A stretch of DNA of 59,256 nt. Origin: Gnomoniopsis sp. IMI 355080. Its lineage: Eukaryota > Ascomycota > Sordariomycetes > Diaporthales > Gnomoniaceae. The stretch is taken from assembly GCA_027946555.1 (NCBI GenBank), contig JAPEVC010000218.1:1-59256 (forward strand), written 5' to 3'. Below, piece by piece: positions 23,397 through 34,286 of this stretch; position 1 is the first letter of the stretch; every line of letters starts with the position of its first letter. A model generated the notes under the pieces. It was not told where the DNA came from and did not search any database. It saw only the letters and a program-made list of their open reading frames with translations. A program made the position numbers and the translations under genes.

Positions 23397-23813
23397 TTAG
23401 AGATGCCTGCCGATGTCTAACCTCCACTGTTGGTAGGTGACAATTTCGCTTTCGGAGACCTGGCCGCGCCTCCTTCGTGATGTGCTGTGAGAGGAGACTG
23501 GTAGTCTGTTAGAGAAGGCTGGACAACTATAAAAAAGATGGAGAATGCATTCGAAATGCGGGGAGGTGTGAACATACTGTGTGATGACAAGTGAGCATCA
23601 AGGAAGTCAGACTCGTCGAGTTGAGGAAGGCCAGTTGCAGCCAAAGTGTTGTTTAGTGGAGAAAGGCCAGAAGAAGCAGTGGTGTTGTACTCTGTTGATG
23701 GATCATGTCAGAATGGTGTGCTTATAAATTGGGGACAATGGGGTTGACAACTTACGTGGAGAGGGCCTTCGCTCCGTCGCGTTGATCGAAAGTGGTTGAG
23801 GGGTCGAAGCCAT
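23397..23813 (-). CDS. small hypothetical protein with alternative last splice site
   Basis: I do not recognise this protein. Exon 1 (23813-23756) encodes MASTPQPLSINATERRPSP, and exon 2 (23691-23578) continues NTTASSGLSPLNNTLAATG and DESDFLDAHLSSH. Donors are GTAAGT and GTATGT. For the last exon two acceptors fit. ACCAG starts exon 3 at 23497 and yields a 90-residue protein ending SESEIVTYQQWRLDIGRHL, stop at 23397. CTCACAG, 12 bases further on, yields an end reading HHEGGAARSPKAKLSPTNSGG with a stop at 23417. The first lies at a more usual distance from the CTAAC branch site, so I used it. The upstream flank (23820-23890) is a CA-rich, ATG-poor leader typical of a real fungal gene. The product is soluble and low in hydrophobic residues; function unknown. 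Confidence 0.5.
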
Positions 23814-24325
23814 GACAAGGCTAAGAAGGTTTTTGGTGAAGGTTGTTGTGTGTGTGAGAGTGGTTGTTTGATTGTTGGTTGTCTCTAAGAGAATTCTTGG
23901 AGAGTTTTGAGGGAGTATAGTGAGCTGGGGGTGAAGAGCAAAAAAGGGAACTCGACTGGAACGAAACGGCGACTTTGCTGGCCTTTTCAATTGCCTCGCC
24001 CGACCCGTTATTTCTCACGATGCTTGGGAGCATTGAGAAATTTGATAAGCACATTGTCCGGGGCGGGTCACCCCAAAGCCCAGACCTTTGGCGGTACGCT
24101 TATGCAGGTGTGTTCCGCCCCACTGAGGGCCCCACATAATGCGGCGGAATCTTCTGATGTGATGACACTCTTGGAACACCTTGGCTGATTCTTCGCCTTT
24201 CCACCTGTCGTCGGACATCGTGGAAACGCTTCGTGTCGCGGGGCCCCATTCTCGGCAAACACGATCCCCCTTCGGCGATCCCATCTCACACCTGCCTACA
24301 CTAGACAATTTTTAGAAGGAAACGC

Positions 24326-24356
<31 letters not shown>

Positions 24357-25629
24357 GAGAGCACATCACACTAGCATCGAGATGCTTCTTCCTTGCAGTT
24401 GCGATCGAATGGCCTGAGGTTTCTTCTTGGTCCCTGCTCTATGATGATTTCCTTCTTTCATATGCTTTTATTTTTATAGCAATCGGTCGATGCCTATAAC
24501 CTTACGTGTCTCTAACAGCACCTGCATTGTCCTGCGTGGAGAGTCTGGAAAATGTGGCCATATGAAGACCTCGTGACACTGACACCCTGACTCGACACAT
24601 ACAATACTTTGCCAACTGTCCTTGCTGCACAGGATCTTTTCGGTATTGTGCACAATTTCGGCACACCACACCGACCACCACACGGCCCGGATCTTGCGGA
24701 TTGACTCACGATAGTTCACAGGGAAAGGCACAACGCTTAATAAAGGCATGCGGCTGAGAGCCTTCCGCCCGCCACTAACACCCCAATTTTTAGTTTGTTT
24801 ATTCACAACTTTCTATCTCTTGACACATAGCGTTGCGTGATGACTAGCTTTCTTTGCGACTTCGCTACGAATGACTTACAAGAAATGGTCTGGAGACACT
24901 CATCCATATTAATCGCATACGCTCAAAAACGTTCGATCGATCGAGATCATACAATACGAACCTCGCCACGATGTGATGCGCGTTCCATTTGTTGAGTGGC
25001 ATAATAATCTCATGACTTGGCAGCTTGGACGACAAGCTCCGATCTGATTGCTAGAGATCTGCCAAGCTCAACCAGGTCAGAGCGCCTCCACTCTGCCACT
25101 GCTACTTATACCAATTGCTCTCTGTGGACCTCGATACAAAAAGGGGGGCCAGTACCCCGTGGGATGCATACAATTGAGAACGTGTCAGTTCAACGCCATA
25201 TGCACGGAAGATCGACAATATTCTCACTAACAGGTACCGTAGGTAGTAAGGAGGCATCTGTAAGTGATAGCCTATGAAGCTCAGACTGATGTACCCATGA
25301 GGCCACGATCCACGGAACATGCAAGCCTCGGCGGGGATTCATCCATTCTCAGTGGCCAATTTTGTCTTCCGTCCCGGGCGTACGCATGCAAGTCAATGCC
25401 GCCGAGCCTCGCAAACATCCACTACCAAAGTAGCTACGGACCGTACAGGTGCTGCCGGTCACGTCGGATCCCCTTTCCGGGCCGCTGCAGGTAGTACCCA
25501 CTCACACATTGCAACCCCGCAGTATCAACTGGAGATGGCCCTTTTTCTGCCTGGGCTCTGGGGTAGGGGTAGCAGTATACAACCTGGGAGGCCAAATCAG
25601 ATGATACCCCGCGGTTGATTCTCAGAGAG
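23814..25629. other. divergent intergenic region, 1.8 kb
   Basis: Holds the leader and promoter of the small minus-strand gene (about 23814-24300), a CA microsatellite, and the promoter side of the serine hydrolase gene. No other gene seen. Confidence 0.45.
24331..24356. repeat. (CA)13 microsatellite
   Basis: Uninterrupted CA dinucleotide run, preceded by an imperfect CA stretch from 24324. Confidence 0.9.
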
Positions 25630-27171
25630 ATGCCAAGTGACATGAATCACGTACATAGTAGTTCCGACATGGCCCAGAAGAAGCTCGATCAGATACTCGA
25701 ATCGTTCGTGGCAAGTCCGGATGAGAAAGCTGGCAATGGGAAGTTGCTTGGAGCCGCTTTCGTGGTCGTGAACAAAGACGGTACGGACATTGGCAACTTA
25801 TCTCTTCGTCCTGTGGCCTTCCATTCAGTTGGTCTTGAGGATTGCAATCTCGACTGACAACCCAGTGCGCAGGGGTGCTGTATCATGGAGCCTCAGGACG
25901 CATCCACTCAGCCGTGGACTCGACTGGATTCTCAGAAGGGTCCTGCTGCTGGGTCGCGTCCCTGACCAAGATCGTGACCGCGGCAGCTGCCATGCTGGTT
26001 GTCGAGGATGGCTTGATAGGACTGGACGACGACGTCAAACACCTAGTGCCTCAGTTGGCCGAGGTGAAGATCCTCAGGGGTTTCGTTGGTGATGACATCC
26101 CGTATCTCGTTGACAACACATTCCCTATCACACTAAGGTATTTACTTTTTCCTACATACGTCTTGATCGACATATTCCTTTCTCTACCAATAGTACACTC
26201 CACATGGGTCAGGACAACACGAGCGATCATTGAGCCTGTGGGCATCTGACTTGCAGTTCTGCAGACAACTGCTCACCCACACCGCGGGCTTTGGCTACCG
26301 CTCCGCAGATCCGGACCTTGGCAGGTGGGCGAAACACGTCGGCCGCAACGAGGAGGACCTCCAGGATACCGTCGAGAGGTGGAACAACCCCTTGAAATTT
26401 GCACCCGGGCAGGGCTGGTACTACGGCGTCGGACTCGACTGGGCAGGCCAAGTCATCGAGAAGCTCACCAACAAGACACTGGGCGAGTTTATGACGGAGA
26501 CGTTCTTTAAGCCTCTGGGCATGAACGATTCCACTTTCCGCCCGGGTTCCCTTCCGCATATCCAAGACCGTCTTGTCGCGACGACCCACCGCGATGCTGA
26601 GACGGGTGTCCTCACGAGCAGCGACGACCATCCTTCAAAGACGAAAGTGTCAGTGGACGGCGGTGGGGCGGGGCTCTACACGACGGCGGCAGACTTCGCA
26701 AAGTTCTTGCAGACATTGCTGAAAGCCTCGGCGGGCGAAGAGGCAATCTTGAAACAAGACACGGTCGACGAGATGTTCAAGCCGCAATTGACCAGTGTCC
26801 AGCGCCATGAGCTCAAGTTCCTGACTGAATTGTTCCACGATGGCATGGTTCCGGATTTCGAGACGGGCATGCCCCTGGACCATGGAATCGGTGGAGTGAT
26901 CAATCTGGAGGATTCTCTGGCCAAAAGAAAGAAGGGCAGCTTGATGTGGGCTGGGATGACTAACGGACACTGGGTAAGTCCCACCCCGTCCGCTCTTCAC
27001 AGAGACCCGCTTAAGTGAGAGATCGTACTAAAATTAGAGCAGTTTGTTGATCGTCAGTCTGGTATTGGGGCCACTTTTATCACAAATGTCCTACCACATC
27101 CGGATGCAGTGGCGACTCGAGCTTGGAACGAGTTGGAACGTGCTGTCTACAGTGACCTCATCTCAGACTGA
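25630..27171 (+). CDS. beta-lactamase-fold serine hydrolase (class C / family VIII esterase type)
   Basis: Four exons (25630-25780, 25873-26137, 26265-26973, 27043-27171) give 417 residues from the first ATG. The ATG at 25669 (MAQKKLDQILESF) has a better context and may be the true start. The nucleophile motif SxxK is SLTK (Ser80-Lys83 from the first ATG) in CCWVASLTKIVTAAA. The rebuilt junction FPITLRQLLTHTAGFGY is the classic second motif of this fold. YYGVGLDWAGQVIE occupies the position of the YxN/YxS tyrosine motif. NGHW followed by FVDRQSGIGATFITN forms the C-terminal strand across the last intron. Fungal members act as esterases, acyltransferases (LovD type) or uncharacterised hydrolases; none here is known to give antibiotic resistance. 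No signal peptide, so cytosolic. Substrate cannot be told. Confidence 0.88.
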
Positions 27172-29002
27172 AACAATACGAGCAGTCGATGACTGCCGTC
27201 CTCTTCTTTTTTCCCCCTCGCACCCGTGCAGCCCGTGCAGGCTTGCGGCCGTGCGGTCGTCGTGATGATGTTTTCAAAATTTCCCCCAGATCGCAATTGT
27301 CTTAAGCCGCAAGCTAAGCGTCATTTTACGCAACAAGACCTTATTCCCGGTTTTCTTTTTGACTTACGTTCTAAGCTACCGGAGCAAATACGCCGCGTTT
27401 CGCTCTACATCAACCTACCAGCCCACCTACCTGTCTCCTTGAAGTGATTTTCACGTCCAGCCACCTGCTCGTCATTGAAATACAGTGCAGTGCTCATTAG
27501 CGGCCCGCGCATTGAGTCACTCGTACGTAGCGATCGGCCGGAGCCATCTTCGTCGCTGACGAATCCTCGCCGGAACTCACCGAGAAAACGGCGGCGATCA
27601 ATTGTGGACGGAACCATCCGGCGATTCGGTTGCCGATTGACGTGCACTTACGTTCATCCGCACCAAGACGCACAGGTATACGCCTTGACATGGATCCCGC
27701 GCTTGCTCATATTGAGACTGTGTCACCTGACTGCTCGGAATACTACGAAGACTTGCGTACCACTGATCATCTTGGGGCTTGGTAGGTATGTTGAATGATT
27801 ACCTATTTAGGTAGGTGCATATTTAGGCCGGAGGCAGGTATGTGTACTGCCGTGAAGTTCTTGCAAATTCATCACTACTCCCTGGACACGTTCCAAAGCT
27901 GTGGACACGTTCCGCAGCTGAAAGGGATTGTTGCCCTCCAGCCAGAAACAGAGAATCAGAGGCCTTCCCTTGCCTGCCCGGGACTTGTACCTAGGTAAAA
28001 GTTTAAGGTAAGCTCACGATCTTTTTCAGCTGAGCTCAGGGATCCTGCAGTTCTTCAGCTTCCTCCGATACACATGATTGGTAGGTTACCGTAGACAGCA
28101 ACCATCGGATGTCTGGAAGCAAAGTCACCCGACGATTCTGAAGTATGTTTACCAGGTAGGTAGGAATATAGGAGGAGTAACGGCGTACAGATCCAATGCG
28201 CTCTGACGGGAGAACATTTGGTCAGATCTGCTCTGAAGCTTGTATGCCAAAGTCTGCACACAATTTAGACTTCTGGACGCACGTGGAATCGTACGAAAGT
28301 TTCTGCCCTTTTTGCCGCCGAAAAACCCCATTCCGAGGGCTTGCGGAAAGAGCAAAGCTCAAAGCTCGAGGCTGCCCAGGTGGTCTGTTTTAACGTCACA
28401 TTCTGTTTAGAGTTCCAGGGCGAAGGCTTGCACAAACCCAACCTACTCCTCACGGGGTTCATCTACTATCGCAACTATACTTTTCCCAAGACTTAACACC
28501 ATAACGGGCGAATGATATCGCGGCACTTGGTTTGTCAACGCTCTACGAAAGCAAGGTCGTGGTGGCACACGGACCTATACGTTATGATTCAGGTCAAGTA
28601 CTGCCAAAAGAAAAAATCCGAGCGGCAGATATTCAGGCCAGGTTCACGTTGTAGAGCCAGTATACAATTAATTGAACCTTAAGCTTGAGGGTCGCGTTTT
28701 TACCCCGGATCGCGCTCTGATCCCCCACGCTTCCCGAAATGGTCAACAATGAGACGACAAGAGGAATATTTCAAGTATTTACCCAATGGTGGATCCGACT
28801 AACGTACCAACATTGAACTTGTCTTTTCCTTCCCACCCATGTCCCACTGCACACTCCCTCGGCGGAAGAAAAAAGTTGACAGTGACGGCCTTTGTGGCTT
28901 CTTCAAAGTGCCCAACAACAGAGGCCGCTTCTGTAGACGCCCTCCAATGCTGTCCAAAGCCAGCATTATCCGAGAGACCCGGATATCTACCAGAACGCTC
29001 AG
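27172..29002. other. intergenic region, 1.8 kb
   Basis: Lies between two plus-strand genes. Contains the palindrome TACCTAGGTA at 27988-27997 and related half-sites near 27801 (ACCTATTTAGGT) and 28151 (ACCAGGTAGGTAGG). No gene could be supported. Confidence 0.45.
27988..27997. repeat. palindromic intergenic motif TACCTAGGTA
   Basis: Perfect palindromic decamer, the same core as at 16105, 20455, 32405 and 52211. Confidence 0.6.
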
Positions 29003-31696
29003 ATGGCAAACCAGGATGATACCTCCGACCAGCAGGTGGCTATTGGCATTACTTCAGGACTTCTAGTTCTGACCACATTTGTGGTATATATTCGACTGTA
29101 CATACGATGCATTCTCAAAGCTCGGTTGCCAGGTTGGGATGATTTGACTGTTTTCATTGCCTGGGTGAGTTTGTTTCTACATCGAGCGGGAAAATCCATG
29201 CGCATTTCGAGGGGCCCATCTCATCATTTACTGATACCTTTGGGGGGAAAAACAGCTCATGGCTCTCGGCGTGTCCATAGTCACATATGTCGGTATGTCT
29301 GCACTGTTGAAAAAGAGCATCGAAGTCAACCAGAAATTCAAAATAGCCTCCCATTGACTTGACATCTTTCAATGTTCCACAGAAATTTCATCTGGCCTGG
29401 GACGACACATGCAAACGTTGTCTCCGGATCAGCTGCACCGGTTCAACGCCAGCCGTTTCGCTGCCATCCTGCTCTACGTCGTTGGTCTGACCTTTGTCAA
29501 ATTATCCTTCTTGGCCCAGTACTACCGCACCTTTGCCGACCGTACCATCCGGAGGATATGCATGTGCTTCGCTTTCTACTGCTCTTTGTGGGGTGTAGTA
29601 CAGGCTATTCTCTACTCTTTCAGCTGCATCCCGATTCAATATCTGTTCCCAGCGATTTCGGAAAGTTGTATACGATCAGGAGGCATTTGTGAGTTTCCCT
29701 TCTTTGCGCCAACGAAGCTCGTCAGCCCCGTCCAGAAGAAGAAAAGTTTTTTTTTATTGGAAGTCTTTTCCTCTGACAATGCACCAGGGTCGGCCATCGC
29801 GGTTATCAATGTTCTCACAGACGCTATCATCTTTGGTTTGCCCTTGAAACCGCTCTGGCGGACGTCCTTGGTCAAGAGGCAGAAATACTTACTCTCAGGT
29901 ATTTTCTTCTTTGGCTTCGTGTAAGTCCCTCGCTAAGTTCCCTCGCCGTCTATTTCCCCTCGAAACCATTCTAATCGACCTTATCATCTCAAAGCATCTG
30001 CGTCATTTCAGTCGCGCGCATACCTACTCTCCGCCTTACAGCTGCTTCCACAGACCAGACATTGACATACACCACAACGGCCATCTTGTCCCTCGCTGAG
30101 CTCGAGCTAGCCATCGTTTGCACAAGCCTTCCCGTTCTCCGGCCCATCATCGCCCGCTTCGTGCCCGGCGTGTCGCCACCCGACCCGAGTCCCACGCCTT
30201 GCACAGGAAGGGCGGGTTTATCCAGCAGACTTTGGTTTTCGAGAGACAAAAGGCGTGGGGCGGGCAATTTTCGCGACGAGTTTTCTATGCTTGACACTAA
30301 CTTGAGTGGCTCGACAAACACCACAGCACGGTCCTTCTTCAAGTCTCTTGCCCCTACTCAGAAGAATAATAGGGAAGATGAGCACCCAGTGCTAGTAGCG
30401 TCCACTGAGGCGAGACACGTGGAGACGGGCAAGGACGGACAGCAGAAGGACGAGAAGAAGAATTCGGGTAGTCCCAAGATCGTCGAGTTGAATCACCATC
30501 GGAAGAAAGACGAAGAAAATGGCCTTGATGTTCCGCTCGACTTTTTCCACCACCCAAGTCTCAACAAAGGCATAATAAAAAAGCCTCCCGCCATCGTCCC
30601 ACGAGATTTGCGCAAGGGCACCTGCCGAGAGACAGACTCCTCGAAAGCCCCCACTTCTCCCATAAACTTCTCGCAAACCGACGGACAGTCCAGCGCGCAG
30701 ACGACAAACTCCTTCCGACCTCGCGATGTTCAAGGTGACGACTTTGTCACCAGTCTCAGCCAACCTTGCCATCTGGGCAATGTGGAGGCGGTAACAACCC
30801 GGGACGTGTGCAGTATCTGCTCCTCGGAACTGTTGCCAGATCGACTTCGTTCGCCTACGCAGCAGCAGCAGCAGCAGCAGCCACAAGCCGAACTACCGAC
30901 ACCACTACCACCAGTAGATGAACAGGCAAAGGATGCCGGGACACAGACGTTGTTGTCCTCCTCCTCCTCCCGAAGAAAAGGGATACCCGCAGGTACTTCT
31001 GCTGAGCAGCAGCAGCAGCGAGTGAGTGACACAATACGGGTAACGCAAAGTACACAGACGGCGCTCCCATGGGTGGTTGAATCCTGCAGTCCAGACTCGA
31101 GCCGAGCACCGAGTCTCCACACCACGCAAGCTTCCACCGAGGAAGGAGACCACCACGCAAGAGCGGCCGTGGCGGTCGAGGTAGCGAGGCAAGGGACTAT
31201 CGCCCGAGCGCGGGAGAGGGCCATGCAGGCCATCGCGGACAAGACCTATGGCCAGGTGGGGGAGGTGCACCAGGGACGGGCGCGGGTAGTTCAAGTGGAC
31301 AACAGCCAGCGACGACAGGCTGCTATTGGACTGGAGGAGGTGTTGGGCTTGGACCTGGATCGAAGTCCGCGGCGTCCTCTTGGGCCAATCCAAAGCCGGA
31401 AAGAGGCGATGAGATTAGCCGTCGATGCGAAGGCAAACAGACCAACAGAGACGGCAGCAGCGAGTAAGAGAGTACAGAGGACGGAGCGGGAGCGGGAGCG
31501 GGAGCTGACGGCAAATCAGCGGCAGAAGGACGCGGCAAGTAAGGAACGTGACGCCGGGGAGACCGCGCCGACATCACAGGCATCGCCAATGCAAGTCCAA
31601 GATGCGGGGGACCAGGCTGAAGTCGCTCCGTCTGCGGCCGAAAAGCGAGCAGCTGCTACATCGTGGCTGAGGCTATCGACAGATTTCAGTTTGTGA
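29003..31696 (+). CDS. Pth11-like / rhodopsin-domain seven-TM protein with very long polyQ tail
   Basis: Five exons (29003-29164, 29256-29292, 29383-29688, 29788-29920, 29995-31696) give 779 residues. The first 270 residues are a complete fungal rhodopsin-domain module. TM1 is at 12-36, followed by the family motif PGWDD and a 37-base exon supplying LMALGVSIVTYV. Then come SSGLGRHMQTL, AAILLYVVGLTFVKLSFLAQYY and AIAVINVLTDAIIFGLPL, and last STDQTLTYTTTAILSLAELEL. The remaining approximately 510 residues are hydrophilic and predicted cytosolic, roughly four times the usual tail. They include a Gln7 run (residues 502-508), a second Gln4 run and an Arg/Glu-rich helical end (RTERERERELTANQ). The extension is continuous with the last TM exon, so it is not a neighbouring gene. 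It may scaffold signalling partners; that is inference. Confidence 0.85.
30860..30880 (+). repeat. (CAG)7 coding microsatellite
   Basis: Seven CAG codons for glutamine in the receptor tail. A shorter, impure CAG run follows near 31003-31018. Confidence 0.9.
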
Positions 31697-31749
31697 ACAG
31701 AATATTCAGGAAGCAATGATACCATGACTACCCTGAAGGCATGAACAGC

Positions 31750-31767
31750 GAGAGAGAGAGAGAGAGA
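31750..31767. repeat. (GA)9 microsatellite
   Basis: Uninterrupted GA dinucleotide run shortly after the receptor stop codon. Confidence 0.9.
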
Positions 31768-32404
31768 CAACCGAGTCCGATAGCACTCTAATCTGTAAGA
31801 ATAATGGAGCGCCAGCCGAATGAACGAATCAGTAAGTGGTGACATCTTGAGCAACAGTTTGAATCTGGTGAATCTCCCCAGCTTCAACATTAATAGCAAT
31901 AGCCTGATGACATCGCTCGGAGTTTGGCTAATTGAGGTCATGGCCCGCTGTAGAGAAAGGAGAATCAAGGCGGTCCGTGTCGAAACTCCGCGAGGCAGTC
32001 ATTCAAACCCTCGAGGTGACATCATCATGGCGAAAGCGTACACAACCCCACGCTCGAATTCAACCAGCTTCTGTTGTCGAGTGCGCAGCGCATGGTTGAT
32101 GCGCTTTCTATGGCGGTCGATTGCGGGTTGGGAAGGACGACAAAGAGTCTGATGCGCATTGCAGAACAAACTATTAGAACGCGCAAAAGCGCGATTTCCA
32201 TATAGACTGGCCTCGTTGCTAGTCACCTTCCAGAAATAGCTGCAGTCGTCTCGATTTCAAGCTTGATCTTGCCTACCACAGTGTCAAGCATTGAATTTTG
32301 ATGTACAATATGATCTGTCAATCACAGTACCGTATGCTCTAGATACCAGGTTGAAACTGCAAATAGATACTGGCAACCCACAACTATCCCGAGACTACCA
32401 AACC

Positions 32405-32414
32405 TACCTAGGTA
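32405..32414. repeat. palindromic intergenic motif TACCTAGGTA
   Basis: Perfect palindromic decamer, preceded by ACC so that it reads CCTACCTAGGTA. A half-matching TACCTAGG lies at 32594-32601. Confidence 0.6.
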
Positions 32415-33048
32415 CATCAATACATAGCAAGACGCCTGGATGGGAATTTATCTAGGTCTTTGCTTTACTCACCTGGCTGTAAACGCCAATTGGAAATGTG
32501 AACATACCTTCACGCCCCGTCACAAGATAGGGACCACAGAACGTATTGTGGACGTTAAAGAACGGATACCTCATCAGATGCTTACGAGTACAGTACCTAG
32601 GCTAGAAAACCCTCCACTACAGGCTCAAGGGTCGTTCCGTCAGGGATCATGCCTCCTTGCAGACATGCCAGGGCCCCCCATCTGATATCTCTGATTGGTT
32701 CATGTCCCTCACATGCCTGCCCCACCAGCGAGCCTCACCACGACGACCCAACGTCGTCACCTGCCCTCCTGCAAGTATACTGAATCCATCCATCGCCCAC
32801 ATCAACCTTTCCACCTCGCAAAGGCACCCTCCAAGACGCAGCTCAGACTACCAGCCCCGAAACACACACTCAGTAAACCAAAACTCTCTACTTTCCATTC
32901 AACGACTCAGCTTCATTCCCCAAACCTAGGACTTATCTTTGTCTCTCAAACCAAGAGCGATTCGAACAACAACCAACCACCCCCCCTCCCGAACCTCAAC
33001 AAGCACTCCTTCTCTCGTCCTTTCCATACCAAATAAGCGCCCTTCAAG

Positions 33049-33696
33049 ATGAATCGCCTCTTCGGAAGCAGCAACAAAGGTCCCCGACCAACCCTCGACT
33101 CCGCCATCTCAGGCGTCGACGCCCGCATCTCCTCCATCGACGTCAAATTGGCCTCCCTCAACGCCGAACTCTCCACCTACCAAACCAAACTGGCCCGTAT
33201 GCGCGATGGGCCCGGGAAAACAGCCCTCAAGCAAAAAGCCCTCAAAGTTCTCCAACGTCGTAAAGCCTACGAGGCCCAGCGCGATCAGCTCCAGTCCCAG
33301 GTCTGGAACATGGAGCAGGCAGGGATGATGCAGGATAACCTCAAGAACGTCATGACCACCGTCGATGCCATGAAGACGACGCAAAAGGAGCTCAAGAAGC
33401 AGTATGGGAAAGTTGATCTGGATCGTATCGAGCGCATGCAGGATGAGATGGCCGATTTGATGGATGTTGGGAATGAGATCCAGGAGAGCTTGAGTCGGAG
33501 CTATGATGTGCCTGAAGATGTGGATGAGGCTGAGCTGGATGCCGAGCTGGAAGCGCTGGGTGCTGAGGTTGATTTGGAGCGCGAGTTGGGCGGGAGCGAG
33601 GCCCTGCCGAGTTTCATGCAGGATGAGGTGCCGGATTTCATTGATGAGCCCCCCGTGACGAATGCCGGTAAGAAGGTTACGGAGGCGGCTGGATAA
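33049..33696 (+). CDS. vps60: ESCRT-III-associated Snf7-family protein Vps60 (CHMP5)
   Basis: Intronless, 215 residues, matching the family length. The start MNRLFGSSNKGPRPTLDSAI is characteristic of Vps60/CHMP5 and distinguishes it from other Snf7 proteins. Residues 10-150 form the basic, heptad-rich helical hairpin (DARISSIDVKLASLNAELS, QRRKAYEAQRDQLQSQVW, MQDNLKNVMTTVDAMK). The C-terminal third is acidic (DVDEAELDAELEALGAEVD), as in all autoinhibited ESCRT-III subunits. The protein assembles on endosomes and helps regulate the Vps4 ATPase through Vta1 during multivesicular body formation. It converges with the F-box gene 590 bases away. Identification is firm. Confidence 0.93.
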   Translation: MNRLFGSSNKGPRPTLDSAISGVDARISSIDVKLASLNAELSTYQTKLARMRDGPGKTALKQKALKVLQRRKAYEAQRDQLQSQVWNMEQAGMMQDNLKNVMTTVDAMKTTQKELKKQYGKVDLDRIERMQDEMADLMDVGNEIQESLSRSYDVPEDVDEAELDAELEALGAEVDLERELGGSEALPSFMQDEVPDFIDEPPVTNAGKKVTEAAG

Positions 33697-34286
33697 GAGG
33701 CCCCCGATGCTGAGGGTGACGTTTGACGGTCCAGCGGGCGTTGGTGGCGTTGATTGGCATACCTCGTCTACAAAAATGTCCCCTGTCTATGACCCCAGAC
33801 AATTGGATGTGTAAATGTTGAGCTTCATGTTCTTCACTGTTTTGGGTACACAATCAACCACATCATCACCACCAGACTTTGTTAATGGCTTAAGTCAATG
33901 CTCCTGAATTTACTGTACTTGCTACCTCTCCAATGCGCTATCAAATAAACATTCCACGGGTTTTGCTTTCATAGAATTCATAAGTGGTCCAATCCCATGC
34001 CATCCTCTCACTCGATAATTTTCGGTCCGTTTTCCCGAGCATGTACCCACCCCGCCCATGACCTGTTCCACCATCCGAACAACTCCAAGCCAAATGCAAA
34101 GCTGATGCGTGGCTAATAAAGCAAATCTGAAAAGCAAGCAATGTTGAAATGTCCCGTCACCGCCTCCATCCACCATATCAACACATTTCCTCATGTTGGC
34201 GGTTGACTGTTGGTGCGCGCAAGGCAAGACTGTCTCTGTTGCCTTCGACATTGCCTATATGCCACATCTATGCCCTCTTTCGTCCT
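33697..34286. other. convergent 3' intergenic region
   Basis: Contains the 3' flanks of vps60 (+) and the F-box gene (-). No further gene seen. Confidence 0.5.

Larger units (their letters stand above)
31697..33048. other. intergenic region and Vps60 leader
   Basis: A (GA)9 run at 31750-31767 and the palindrome at 32405-32414 are present. The final approximately 330 bases before 33049 contain no ATG and are strongly C/T/A-rich, as expected for the 5' leader of the vps60 gene. No other gene supported. Confidence 0.5.

Noticed and set aside
25630..27171. antibiotic-resistance beta-lactamase
   Set aside because: The SxxK fold is shared with esterases and acyltransferases. The gene has three fungal introns and nothing points to resistance.
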